A DNA stretch of 64,000 nt, taken from NCBI RefSeq assembly GCF_027486195.1, contig NZ_JAIXPP010000001.1, positions 1 to 64,000 on the forward strand. Reading direction: 5' to 3'. The notes under the pieces are model-generated. The model had not been told where the DNA came from, did no database searches, and saw only the letters and a list, made by a program, of their open reading frames with translations. Every line of letters starts with the position of its first letter. Position 1 is the first letter of the stretch. Source of the stretch: Novosphingobium sp. (lineage in GTDB: Bacteria > Pseudomonadota > Alphaproteobacteria > Sphingomonadales > Sphingomonadaceae). A program made the translations under genes and the position numbers. Shown here one piece after another: positions 29,514 through 38,902 of this stretch.

Positions 29514-31918
29514 CGCGGCGGCGCTGGATGCTGGCGCTCGCGCTGGCGGGGCTGCCGACCGGAGCGCCGGCGCAAGAGGCGCCCTCCCCTGCCCTTTCCG
29601 TGCGGATTGACCGCGACGGGTTTGGCGTGCCGCACGTGTTTGGCGAGACTTCGGAAAGCGTGCTCTTTGGCGCGGGCTATGCCGAGGCGCAGGACCGGCT
29701 GGCCGATATGGAGCAATCGCGGCGGCGGGCCTTGGGGCGGCTGGCCGAAGTGCTCGGACCTTCGGCGGTGGCTTCCGACGTGGTTTCGCGCCAGCGGTTG
29801 CCAGACAAGGCCGAGCTTCTGCGCATGTATGGTGCGCTGGGGGGCGAGTATCAGCGGATGATCGCGGCCTATGTGGCAGGGGTGAACCGCGCGATTGCCG
29901 AGATCGAGGCCGACCCGTCGAGACGGACGCCGTATGAATTCACCCAGTGGGGCGTGAAGCCCGAACGCTGGGTGCTGACCGATTTCCTCGCCATGATCGC
30001 AAGCTTTCCACGCGGGCGCGGCGGATCGGAAGTGACCAACCTCGCCTATCTGCAGGCGATGACCCTGCAGCATGGCGAGGCCAAGGGGCGGCAGCTGTTC
30101 AACGATTTGGTGCCGGTGCGCGATCCCGAGACGCCGACGGTGATCCCGCCGGGCGAGGATCTGGCCCCTGCCCAGCCCCTGCCGCAGGCCACATTCCTGA
30201 CGCTGGCACCGCGTGCCAAGCCTGCCGAGCCGATCCCCGCACCGGGCAAGGATCACAGCCGCTGCCTCGTGCTAGGACCGCAGCGCACCGCGAGCGGCAA
30301 GGTGATCATGATGGAAGCGACGGCGGACGGGCCGGAAATCCATCTGCACGGCGGGGGGTTTGACAGCGCGGGGTTCACGATCCCGGCCTTTGGCGTGCCG
30401 ATCATGGGGCGCGGGCCGCATCATGGCTGGCTGGTGACATCGGGCCATGGCGACACGACCGACACCTTCGCCGAGAAGCTCGATCCGAAAAATCCGGACC
30501 GCTACTGGTTCAAGGGCCAGTGGCGGCAGATGGTGCGGCAGACACAGACCATTGCCGTCAAAGGCGCAGCGCCGGTTGTGCGCGATATCCGCTGGACTGT
30601 GCACGGGCCGGTGGTGAGCGAGGACCGGGCCGGCGGCGTTGCCTATGCCCAGCGCTTTGCGATGCGCGGGCATGAGCTGGAGAACTGGGCAGCGTTCGTT
30701 GACATGCAGCGGGCGCGGTCCCTGGCCGAGTTTGGCGCGGCGATGGGCCGGGTCTCGACCAATTTCGGCATTTGCTATGGCAATGAAGGCGGCGAAATCG
30801 GGTTCTGGGAGACGGGGATGATGCCCCGGCGCGCGCCCGGCACCGATCCGCGCCTGCCCACCCCCGGCACCGGCGAGTACGAGTGGCAGGGCTTCCTCTC
30901 GCCCGCCGAGCGGCCGCACATGGTGAACCCGAAACAGGGCTGGATACACGCGTGGAACAGCAAGGCGACCACGTGGAGCCGCGAGGGCGATGACGCACGG
31001 ATGGGGGCGACGTTCCGCACCTGGCTGGGAGCCAAGCTGGCGGCGGGATCAAAGGGCGCGACGCTCCTCGACATGGTGGGCTACAACCGCCAGATCTGGA
31101 ACGCGTTTGGCGCGCGCGACCGGGCCAATGCGCCCCCTGCCATGTTTGCGCCATTCTTGCGCGCGGCCGCGGCGAGCGCGGATGATCCCGAGGTGCGGGA
31201 AGCGGTCGAACTGATGATCGCGTGGAACGGACGCTATGAAGACCGCGATGGTGACGAACGCTATGACAAGGCGGGGCTGACGCTGTTCCGCGCCTGGCTC
31301 GAGATCGCGCCCGAGGTGCTGTTCGGCCCGGTGATGGGCACGTGGTGGAGGGACATCGACGCCAAGCGCTATCAGAAATACCGCACCGCGCTGCTTTACC
31401 GCGTTCTGCAGGGCCCGGTGGCAGGCCTGCCGGTGGAGTTCGACTATCTTGCAGGGCGCCCGCGCGAGGCTGTGGTGGCCGAGACGATCAGGCGCACGAT
31501 TGCGGCAGTGCGGCCGCAGTTCGGCTCTGCCGCGATGGCCGAGTGGAAGCGGCCGATCTTCTGGAAATACTTCACCGACGATGCCGAGGACCCGGCCCGC
31601 CCGCCGCTGCCCGATGATGACGAACGCGGCAAGGCGCTGTGGGGCGAGCTTGGTCTGGGGCCGAAGATGATCCCCCTGAACGGCGGCGAAGGCTGGGTGG
31701 GGATGATGGAGCTGACCCCGGGCGCGCCCGCGATCTACACGATCACCGAAGTGGGCGGGCAGAACCAGTTCATCGATCCGGCGGGGCGCGGCACGGTGCA
31801 CCTGACCGATCAGGTGCAGATGCATGCGCAGAACAGGTTCAAGCGGATCGATCTGACGCCTGAAGCGATTGCGGCGGGGCGGGAAAGTTCGGTGACGCTG
31901 ACTTACGCGCCCCAATAG
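29510..31918 (+). CDS. Penicillin-acylase-family Ntn hydrolase, secreted
   Basis: Signal peptide, RDGFGVPHVFGETSESVLFGAGYAEAQDRL; starts within the stop of the FAD oxidoreductase (ATGA). Confidence 0.85.
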   Translation: MTRRRWMLALALAGLPTGAPAQEAPSPALSVRIDRDGFGVPHVFGETSESVLFGAGYAEAQDRLADMEQSRRRALGRLAEVLGPSAVASDVVSRQRLPDKAELLRMYGALGGEYQRMIAAYVAGVNRAIAEIEADPSRRTPYEFTQWGVKPERWVLTDFLAMIASFPRGRGGSEVTNLAYLQAMTLQHGEAKGRQLFNDLVPVRDPETPTVIPPGEDLAPAQPLPQATFLTLAPRAKPAEPIPAPGKDHSRCLVLGPQRTASGKVIMMEATADGPEIHLHGGGFDSAGFTIPAFGVPIMGRGPHHGWLVTSGHGDTTDTFAEKLDPKNPDRYWFKGQWRQMVRQTQTIAVKGAAPVVRDIRWTVHGPVVSEDRAGGVAYAQRFAMRGHELENWAAFVDMQRARSLAEFGAAMGRVSTNFGICYGNEGGEIGFWETGMMPRRAPGTDPRLPTPGTGEYEWQGFLSPAERPHMVNPKQGWIHAWNSKATTWSREGDDARMGATFRTWLGAKLAAGSKGATLLDMVGYNRQIWNAFGARDRANAPPAMFAPFLRAAAASADDPEVREAVELMIAWNGRYEDRDGDERYDKAGLTLFRAWLEIAPEVLFGPVMGTWWRDIDAKRYQKYRTALLYRVLQGPVAGLPVEFDYLAGRPREAVVAETIRRTIAAVRPQFGSAAMAEWKRPIFWKYFTDDAEDPARPPLPDDDERGKALWGELGLGPKMIPLNGGEGWVGMMELTPGAPAIYTITEVGGQNQFIDPAGRGTVHLTDQVQMHAQNRFKRIDLTPEAIAAGRESSVTLTYAPQ

Positions 31919-31940
31919 TCCTGCCGGAACCCTCCACCAC

Positions 31941-32024
31941 AACCCGCTCACCCTGAGCTTGTCGAAGGGTGTTGGCGCGACTGTTGCGCCTTATGCTTCG
32001 ACAAGCTCAGCATGAGCGGGGTTG
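31941..32024. repeat. Long imperfect inverted repeat with CCTGAGCTTGTCGAAG arms
   Basis: AACCCGCTCACCCTGAGCTTGTCGAAG and its inverse CTTCGACAAGCTCAGCATGAGCGGGGTT. Confidence 0.9.
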
Positions 32025-32041
32025 GGAACCCCTGCTCGGAG

Positions 32042-32401
32042 CTAGAAGATCACGTGTTCCTGACCCAGCCAGAGGGGGGAGCGGGGCAGATCGATGAACT
32101 TGCGTTCGTCTTCCAGCAGGAGCGCGCCGGCGGCGATGGCTTCGGGACTGCTGCTGGCGAGGTCTTCGAGGCTGTCCCACCACAATTGCGCGACGCCGTC
32201 GTAGGGCTCGGGCGCACCGCGGGCCATGGCGAAGGGGGCGTTTTCGGTATCGGCTAGCGAATGAAGCTGGACGTAGCGCCTGATCTTGAGCGCATCGCGG
32301 ACGCTGGCAACGAGGGGCCCGTGGGTATTGAGCCAGTAGTCCTGAAATTCGGCGCGGCTGAGGTGCGGCAGGCGGTGGAGGCAGAAGGTGAGCTTGATCA
32401 T
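32042..32401 (-). CDS. EthD-domain protein
   Basis: MIKLTFCLHRLPHLSRAEFQDYWLNTHGPLV. Confidence 0.8.
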   Translation of the reverse strand: MIKLTFCLHRLPHLSRAEFQDYWLNTHGPLVASVRDALKIRRYVQLHSLADTENAPFAMARGAPEPYDGVAQLWWDSLEDLASSSPEAIAAGALLLEDERKFIDLPRSPLWLGQEHVIF

Positions 32402-32430
32402 GGCTTTCTCCCGGATGGGCTGGGCGGCAA

Positions 32431-32892
32431 TCACATCGGTGGCAGCGGCAGGCTGGTGGTGTGCTTGATCCGATCAAGCACCACGCTGGAGCGCACGCTG
32501 GCGACATCGCCGTGGCCAAGCAGCTGTTCGTTCATCAGCTTGGAATAGCTGGCGAGATCGCGCGCGACGATGCGCAGGAGATAATCGGAATCGCCAGTGG
32601 TGGCGCGGCAATCGAGCACTTCGTCAAGCGCGGAAATGCGGTTGTGAAAACCGCGCACGACATCGGGCGCGTAGCTGGCCATCGCAACGGCGACAAAGGC
32701 TTCGACCTGCAGGCCAAGCGCCGCTTCGCTGAGCAGCGCGACGGTGGCGCGGATATAGCCTTCCGCTTCAAGCCGGGCGATGCGGCGGGAGACCTGGCTA
32801 GGGGAGAGATTGACCAGCTTGGCAATGTCGGCATGCGCGCGCGAAGCATCGACCTGAAGCAAGGCGAGCAGCTGGCGATCAAGTTTGTCCAT
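32431..32892 (-). CDS. Lrp/AsnC family regulator
   Basis: MDKLDRQLLALLQVDASRAHADIAKLVNLSPSQVSRRIARLEAEGYI. Confidence 0.93.
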   Translation of the reverse strand: MDKLDRQLLALLQVDASRAHADIAKLVNLSPSQVSRRIARLEAEGYIRATVALLSEAALGLQVEAFVAVAMASYAPDVVRGFHNRISALDEVLDCRATTGDSDYLLRIVARDLASYSKLMNEQLLGHGDVASVRSSVVLDRIKHTTSLPLPPM

Positions 32893-32906
32893 GCGCAGGG
32901 TCCTTC

Positions 32907-33509
32907 CTAGCCGGCCAGCGCGGCGACAATGGCGCGCTCGACAATCGCGCCGGCCAGATCGGCAGTGGTCATGGCGCCGGGCATGGGGCGGATCACGCCC
33001 TTGCGGCGCATCGAGGCGAAACCGTAGATCGCGGACCAGAATGCAAGGGTGCGCAGGTCTGCCGCTTCGCCATCAAGGCCGGGCATGCTGGCAGCGACTG
33101 CCGCGCGCACAGCGGCGTGCCCGATCTGCTGGAACGCAAGAAGATCTGGATCGAGCGCGGGGGACGTCAGCTCGCTTTCATACATCAGATCAACGAGATG
33201 CGGGTTCTCTTCGGCAAAGCGGATGAATTGTGTGCCGAGCGCGCGCAGCTTGTCCGCAGGGTGATCGGCAGTGGCCGCAACCGCGTCCGACCGGGCGAGC
33301 ATTTCGCGAAAGCCATCGAGCGCGAGCGCGAGGAGGAACGCGCGGCGATCCGGGAAGTGGTGATAGGGCGCGCCGGGCGAGACACCGACCTGCTGCGCAA
33401 GGATGCGCATCGAGAGGCCGAGATGGCCGTGCGCTTCCACCCAGGCGCGGCCGGCCCTCAGCAGATCGCCCCTCAGGTCTTCCTTGTGGTACGGCTTCTT
33501 CGTGGACAT
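32907..33509 (-). CDS. TetR family regulator
   Basis: LSMRILAQQVGVSPGAPYHHFPDRRAFLLAL HTH. Confidence 0.9.
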   Translation of the reverse strand: MSTKKPYHKEDLRGDLLRAGRAWVEAHGHLGLSMRILAQQVGVSPGAPYHHFPDRRAFLLALALDGFREMLARSDAVAATADHPADKLRALGTQFIRFAEENPHLVDLMYESELTSPALDPDLLAFQQIGHAAVRAAVAASMPGLDGEAADLRTLAFWSAIYGFASMRRKGVIRPMPGAMTTADLAGAIVERAIVAALAG

Positions 33510-33560
33510 GCGCCTTCCCGGTCGTGACGCATCCGTACCATGTTTGCAGCGAGGCGCCAG

Positions 33561-33965
33561 TCAGGCCACGCAGAGCGTCGCGAGGCGGGCCTCGTGCATC
33601 GGGAACACGTGTACGTCGGGCGGAAAATAGGAATAGCGGATGCGGGCGAGCACTTCGACCTTGTGAATGCCGGGTTCGAGGCCGCCGGGCTTGTCGACGA
33701 GGATTTCGCCCCATTCGAGCAGGCCCCAGCGCGCGGTGGTTTCCTCGCGCATTTCGGCGAGCACATAGACTTCATCGCGGATACCGAGGCGGTTCTGCTC
33801 GAAGCCGTAGACCTCGCCATCGACGGTGACGGTGAAGCCATCGAGCTGCGAGAGGCGAGTGCCGTGGTAGTTGGGGATGCGGATGCGGACCGCAAAGCCG
33901 GTGCGCGCGCCGACAGGGCCGATGTTGCGGAAGCCGGTGCTCTGGATGAGCTGGTGTTCGAGCAT
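33561..33965 (-). CDS. DUF6379 / C-glycoside deglycosidase beta-subunit-like protein
   Basis: TVTVDGEVYGFEQNRLGIRDEVYVLAEMREETTARWGLLEWGEILVDKPGGLEPGIHKVEVLARIRYSYFP matches the remembered CGDB pattern. Confidence 0.75.
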   Translation of the reverse strand: MLEHQLIQSTGFRNIGPVGARTGFAVRIRIPNYHGTRLSQLDGFTVTVDGEVYGFEQNRLGIRDEVYVLAEMREETTARWGLLEWGEILVDKPGGLEPGIHKVEVLARIRYSYFPPDVHVFPMHEARLATLCVA

Positions 33966-34000
33966 CTTGATGTTCCTATGGATTGTGCCGAGGGGTGCGC

Positions 34001-34906
34001 TCAGGCGAGCAGACCGAGATCGTATTCGCGCTCCAGCTTGCGGAGCAGGACCTGCTGGCGGCGGACCTGATCGATGGCGCGCCAGGGGCTGCGCAGGCCT
34101 TCGTATTCGCTGGAGAGGTAACCGGAGTAGCCCGAGCGCTTGATCGCCGCGATGACCGGGCGCCACGGGATGTTGAGGTCTTCCAGAGTGTCGTCGATAT
34201 CGTGGAACTTGGCCTGAATGAACACGACGTACTGCGCGATATCGAGGAACTGTTCGGGCGGCACCTTGATGCCGTTCAGGAAAGCCATGTGCTCGCGCAT
34301 CTCGTCGTTGATCTGGTGCGAGCCCCAGTGGGTGAGCGGACGGTCCTGAAAGATGCCGGTATCGATCATCAGGCCGAAGTTCCTGGTGCCGGTGCGCTCG
34401 ATGAAATCGATATAGCCTTGGGTGACGCGGTGCTTGATCGGCGTGGGCGCGTGGATTTCCGGGCAGATGATGATGCCAAGCTGGTGCGCGAGATCGAGGT
34501 TGCGCTCGACATAGGCCTGCCATTGCGGATCGGGATCAAGCTCGTGCGAAGTGACGCCGAACTTGGGGCGCAGGAACTTGAAGCCGAGGCGGTGGGCGAG
34601 CCGCAAGTCCCGCGCCAGCTCGGCCGCGCCTTCCGCGATGGTGAGATTGCGGGTTAGCGTGATGCGGGTATCGACCCAGGCACAGAAGTTGGTCGGTTCG
34701 AGCTTGTAGCGATCGACGAGCGCGAACCATTGATCGAGCCACGCCGATGACGGCTCGGGATAGCCTTCGACTTGCCCTTCGCCAAGGATCTCGATGCCGG
34801 TCGCGCCGGTATCGGCGATGTGATCGAACGCGTCTTCCAGCGTCATCACCGAACCGTAATCGTTGACGTAGCTGTAGACCGAGACGCCGTATTGGAGAGA
34901 GCCCAT
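34001..34906 (-). CDS. Xylose-isomerase-like TIM barrel (sugar phosphate isomerase/epimerase fold); candidate C-glycoside deglycosidase alpha subunit
   Basis: MGSLQYGVSVYSYVNDYGSVMTLEDAFDHIADTGATGIEIL; candidate metal ligands in CPEIHAP, MIDTG, KFHDID, SSEYEG; gene pair with DUF6379. Confidence 0.78.
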   Translation of the reverse strand: MGSLQYGVSVYSYVNDYGSVMTLEDAFDHIADTGATGIEILGEGQVEGYPEPSSAWLDQWFALVDRYKLEPTNFCAWVDTRITLTRNLTIAEGAAELARDLRLAHRLGFKFLRPKFGVTSHELDPDPQWQAYVERNLDLAHQLGIIICPEIHAPTPIKHRVTQGYIDFIERTGTRNFGLMIDTGIFQDRPLTHWGSHQINDEMREHMAFLNGIKVPPEQFLDIAQYVVFIQAKFHDIDDTLEDLNIPWRPVIAAIKRSGYSGYLSSEYEGLRSPWRAIDQVRRQQVLLRKLEREYDLGLLA

Positions 34907-34970
34907 TGCCTGCAAAACCCCTGCGCGCACGAGGGCGCGATGTGTGGACGGCAAGGTGCCGTCGGCGCGA

Positions 34971-34999
34971 CATCTAATCGCTGATTAAATTGCGCGCAA
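34971..34999 (-). promoter_or_regulatory. Candidate promoter of the CGD-like pair with embedded 5-3-5 palindrome
   Basis: Minus strand TTGCGC-N17-TAGATG; spacer/-10 holds TAATC-AGC-GATTA (34975..34987). Confidence 0.4.
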
Positions 35000-35091
35000 G
35001 CCCTGCCATTCGGGCGCTGTGCCGGAAAAACAGCCCAACTCCGTCTGAAGCACTGCGTGACGGAAAGCCGATCCGCGTAAAGTCGTCAGGC

Positions 35092-36900
35092 TCAGTGATT
35101 GTCGCGCGGTAGACCCATGGTCTGCGCGATGCGCTGGTACTTTTCCGCGCCTTCGAGGATGCCGCCGGCTTCGAGCTGGCCAACGCGCTCGCGGTAGATT
35201 TCCTGCCATGGCGTCTGCGAAGGGGGATAGGGATAGCCCCCGGCTGCTTCGAGTGCGGCGCGGCGGGAGGCGAGTTCGCAATCCGGCAGCAGGATATCCG
35301 CCGTGCCCTTGCGAAGATCGATGCGCACCCGGTCGCCCGTCCGCAGCAAGGCAAGGCCGCCCATCGCGGCGGCTTCGGGGCTGGCGTTGAGGATAGAGGG
35401 GCTGCCCGACGTGCCCGACTGGCGCCCGTCACCGATGCAGGGGAGCGCATTGACCCCGGCCTGGATCAGATAAACCGGCGCGCGCATGTTCACGACTTCG
35501 GCCGAGCCCGGATAGCCGATGGGGCCAGTGCCGCGCATGAACAGCACCGATTCCGGGGTGATCCCGGTCGCCGGATCGTCGATGCGGGCGTGGTAATCCT
35601 CCGGCCCATCAAACACCACGGCGGGGCCTTCGAAGGCTTCGGGATCATCGGGGTTGGAGAGATAGCGCGCGCGGAATTCCGGGCTGATCACGCAAGTCTT
35701 CATGATCGCCGAGTTGAACAGGTTGCCCGAAAGCACGATGAATCCGGCATCGTGGACCAGCGGCTGATCGAACGGACGGATCACGCGCTCGTCCTCGATC
35801 TCCGCGTCGCGGCAGTTTTCGCCGATGGTCCGGCCATTCACGGTCATCGCACCTTCGGCGATCAAGCCCTGCGCCATCAACTGCGCGACGACGGCAGGGA
35901 CACCGCCGGCGCGGCAATAGTCCTCACCGAGGTATTCGCCCGCCGGCTGGAGATTGACCAGTAGCGGCACCTTGTGGCCGAGCCGCTGCCATTCGGTGAG
36001 CGGGAGATCGACGCCAACGTGGCGGGCAATCGCGGCCAGATGGACCGGCGCGTTGGTCGAGCCGCCGATGGCCGAATTGACGACAATGGCGTTGTGGAAG
36101 GCCTCCAGCGTCATGATGTCGGACGGCTTCAGATCTTCATGCACCATTTCGACCGCGCGCTTGCCGGTGCGCCAGGCGCATTCCTGCCGGTCGCGGTAGG
36201 GAGCAGGGATGGCGGCTGAACCGGGCAGCATCATGCCGAGCGCCTCCGCCAGGCTGTTCATCGTGGTCGCCGTGCCCATCGTGTTGCAATAGCCGGTCGA
36301 GGGCGCGGAGCTGGCGACGAGCTTGATGAAGCCCATCTCGTCGAGTTCGCCCTTGGCCAGCAGCTCGCGCGCTTTCCACACGATCGTGCCCGAGCCGGTG
36401 CGCTCGCCCTTGAACCAGCCATTGAGCATGGGGCCGACCGAGAGCGCGATGGCGGGAATGTTGACCGTCGCTGCGGCCATCAGCAGCGCGGGCGTGGTCT
36501 TGTCACAGCCGGTGGTGAGGACGACGCCGTCGATGGGATAACCATAGAGCGCCTCGACAAGGCCGAGGTAGGCGAGATTGCGGTCGAGCGCGGCGGTGGG
36601 CCGCTTGCCGGTTTCCTGGATCGGATGGACCGGGATTTCGAGCGCGATGCCGCCCTCCTCGCGGATGCCTTCGCGCACGCGCTCCGCGAGCACGATATGG
36701 TGGCGGTTGCAGGGTGAAAGGTCGCTGCCCGTCTGCGCGATACCGATGACCGGCTTGCCGGAGCGCAATTCCTCGAGGCTTAGCCCGAAGTTCAGATAGC
36801 GCTCGAGATAGAGCGCGGTCATGTCGATGTTGGACGGATTGTTGAACCAGGCCTGCGAGCGCAGCTTGCGGGTGGGCGGGACGTCATGCGTATCGGTCAT
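35092..36900 (-). CDS. xylD: D-xylonate dehydratase-like IlvD/Edd family enzyme
   Basis: [59 protein letters not shown] and C-terminal [27 protein letters not shown], as in Caulobacter XylD from memory. Confidence 0.85.
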   Translation of the reverse strand: MTDTHDVPPTRKLRSQAWFNNPSNIDMTALYLERYLNFGLSLEELRSGKPVIGIAQTGSDLSPCNRHHIVLAERVREGIREEGGIALEIPVHPIQETGKRPTAALDRNLAYLGLVEALYGYPIDGVVLTTGCDKTTPALLMAAATVNIPAIALSVGPMLNGWFKGERTGSGTIVWKARELLAKGELDEMGFIKLVASSAPSTGYCNTMGTATTMNSLAEALGMMLPGSAAIPAPYRDRQECAWRTGKRAVEMVHEDLKPSDIMTLEAFHNAIVVNSAIGGSTNAPVHLAAIARHVGVDLPLTEWQRLGHKVPLLVNLQPAGEYLGEDYCRAGGVPAVVAQLMAQGLIAEGAMTVNGRTIGENCRDAEIEDERVIRPFDQPLVHDAGFIVLSGNLFNSAIMKTCVISPEFRARYLSNPDDPEAFEGPAVVFDGPEDYHARIDDPATGITPESVLFMRGTGPIGYPGSAEVVNMRAPVYLIQAGVNALPCIGDGRQSGTSGSPSILNASPEAAAMGGLALLRTGDRVRIDLRKGTADILLPDCELASRRAALEAAGGYPYPPSQTPWQEIYRERVGQLEAGGILEGAEKYQRIAQTMGLPRDNH

Positions 36901-36932
36901 GGCAGCTTTCCAGGGTCTTGATGCAGCAGGTA

Positions 36933-37145
36933 TCAGCGGGCCTTGGCCGCCTTGCCGACGCGGAAGATCATCACGTGGCGATAGGGCTTGCTGGGATCGA
37001 CGCGGGCAGAAAGGAAGCCCGGCTGTTTGGGCGCATCGGGGAACTTTTGCGCCTCCAGTGCGCTGGCAGATACGAAGAGCCTTGCGCCGCAGCGCGGTCG
37101 GCCTCTGGATTCCATCCTGGTGTCCCTCTTCAACCCGCGCCGCAA
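36933..37145 (-). pseudogene. C-terminal stump of an aldose 1-epimerase (GalM)-like gene
   Basis: [35 protein letters not shown] resembles the GalM C-terminus (E-Q-FPD-PN-P-FPS..L.PG..Y). Confidence 0.55.
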
Positions 37146-37240
37146 AGCACCATTGACGCTTGCTTATCCCGAATATAGTCTGACAAATGGAATGCGCGCA
37201 AGACCGATGCTCTTCGCCCCGCGCAAGGACCGAGCAGAGG

Positions 37241-37642
37241 ATGCGACCGCCCATGCCGCCTGCGGCCCCAGCCCAGACTAATGCCCAGATAACCGAGGAA
37301 TCCACCCAGAACTCCGGCCCGGCGCTGACATTGCTGGCGAGCCTTTTCTTCATGTGGGGCTTCATCACAGTGATCAACTACACGCTGCTGCCGCACCTGC
37401 GCAGCGTGTTCGATCTCAACTATACGCAGACAATATTGATCAAATCCATGTGGTTCATCGCCTACTTCGTCGCGTCGATCCCTTCGGCTCGGCTGATCGA
37501 ACGGGTGGGTTACAAGAAATCGCTGGTGATCGGCCTTGCCATCATGGCGGCGGGCGCGCTGGGCATGGTGGTGGCGGCCTCGATCCCGTCCCACGACGTG
37601 ACGCTGGCGATGCTGCCCAGTGCGACGGCGCGCCGCGCCTGA
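37241..37642 (+). pseudogene. N-terminal stump of a FucP-like MFS sugar transporter
   Basis: [78 protein letters not shown] then abrupt end after about 3 TM helices. Confidence 0.75.
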
Positions 37643-37678
37643 TCGACGGCATGCTCACACTCTGAAGGACTGCACACC

Positions 37679-38680
37679 ATGGCAAATCGTCTGCTTCAGC
37701 ACCGCGCCGAGGACGGCACGAGGTCGGTCGTTTTCGCCGAGGGTTCGGCGGCTCATGTGCTGCTCGGCGTGGGCTCGGTGCGCGAGCTCGCGCTCCGTGC
37801 GATTGCGGGCGGCATCAGCCTTGCCGCAGCCGCGCGGGCCTGCGGCACGGGCGCGGTGGTCGATCTGGCGGCGGAGTTTGCCTCGGGGCGCTTTCTGGCA
37901 CCGATCGACCATGAGGACCAGGCGCATCTGGTGCTGAGCGGCACCGGTCTCACCCATCTCGGTTCTGCCGAGGGGCGCGACAAGATGCACCGTGAGGCGG
38001 CGGTAGCGGCGCACCAGACCGATTCCATGCGCATGTTCCTCGAAGGGCTGGCGGGCGGGAAGCCCGCTGATGGCGGCGTCGGCCAGCAGCCCGAGTGGTT
38101 CTACAAAGGCGATGGCGGCCAACTGGTGGGGCCGGACGAAGCGCTGGAAATGCCGTGCTTCGCGCAGGATGGCGGCGAGGAACCGGAGCTGGCGGGGATC
38201 TACCTGATCGGGCCGGACGGTACGCCCTTCCGCCTGGGCTTCGCGCTCGCGAACGAGTTTTCGGACCATGTGACCGAGCGGCACAACTACCTCTGGCTCG
38301 CGCATTCCAAGCTGCGCCGCGCGGCGCTTGGGCCGGAACTGCTGATCGGTGAGGCGCCTGCAGATATCCGCGGCACCAGCCGGATCGTGCGCGGCGGCGG
38401 GGTGATCTGGGAGAAGCCGTTCCTCACCGGCGAGGCGAACATGAGCCACAGCCTCGCGAACCTTGAGCGCCATCACTTCAAGTATGGCCTGTTCCGCCGG
38501 CCCGGGCAGGTCCACGTGCATTTCTTCGGCACCGCGACGCTCTCTTACAGCGACGGCGTGCGCACCGAGCCGGGCGATGTGTTCGAGATCGCGGCAGCGC
38601 CGTTTGCGCTGCCTTGCCGCAATCCGCTGACCCGCGCGGCGGGCGATGCGGCGGAGGTGCAAGGTGTGACGGCGCTTTGA
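37679..38680 (+). CDS. FAH-superfamily protein, GguC/AraD1-like (putative 2-keto-3-deoxy-sugar acid dehydratase)
   Basis: QPEWFYKGDGGQLVGPDEALEMP, GEEPELAGIYLIGPDGTPFRLGFALANEFSDHVTERHNYLWLAHSKLR. Confidence 0.75.
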   Translation: MANRLLQHRAEDGTRSVVFAEGSAAHVLLGVGSVRELALRAIAGGISLAAAARACGTGAVVDLAAEFASGRFLAPIDHEDQAHLVLSGTGLTHLGSAEGRDKMHREAAVAAHQTDSMRMFLEGLAGGKPADGGVGQQPEWFYKGDGGQLVGPDEALEMPCFAQDGGEEPELAGIYLIGPDGTPFRLGFALANEFSDHVTERHNYLWLAHSKLRRAALGPELLIGEAPADIRGTSRIVRGGGVIWEKPFLTGEANMSHSLANLERHHFKYGLFRRPGQVHVHFFGTATLSYSDGVRTEPGDVFEIAAAPFALPCRNPLTRAAGDAAEVQGVTAL

Positions 38681-38684
38681 GGCG

Positions 38685-38845
38685 ATGATGCGGATTGGCG
38701 TCATCGGGCGGGGCAAGATCGCGCGGGATCAGCATCTGCAAGTGATTGCCGCGAGCGAAGCGGACTTTCGCCAGCGTCGAGGCCCTGCTGGCAAGCGGCA
38801 TCACCATCGCTTGCCGAGCAGAATAGGTAGCGCTATCATAAATCG
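38685..38845 (+). pseudogene. N-terminal stump of a Gfo/Idh/MocA oxidoreductase
   Basis: MMRIGVIGRGKIARDQHLQVIAASEADF (Rossmann start) then loss of homology. Confidence 0.6.
38811..38839 (+). promoter_or_regulatory. Candidate sigma70 promoter overlapped by a LacI-type operator, upstream of the GH43-stump/xylB/xylA unit
   Basis: TTGCCG-N17-TATCAT with GGTAGCGCTATC (38826..38837, 10/12 palindromic) over spacer and -10. Confidence 0.5.
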
Positions 38846-38902
38846 GCAATCGAGCGGCATACCGCAAGAAAAAGTGCCGGATACGAGGAGGGATGCGGGG
38901 CA

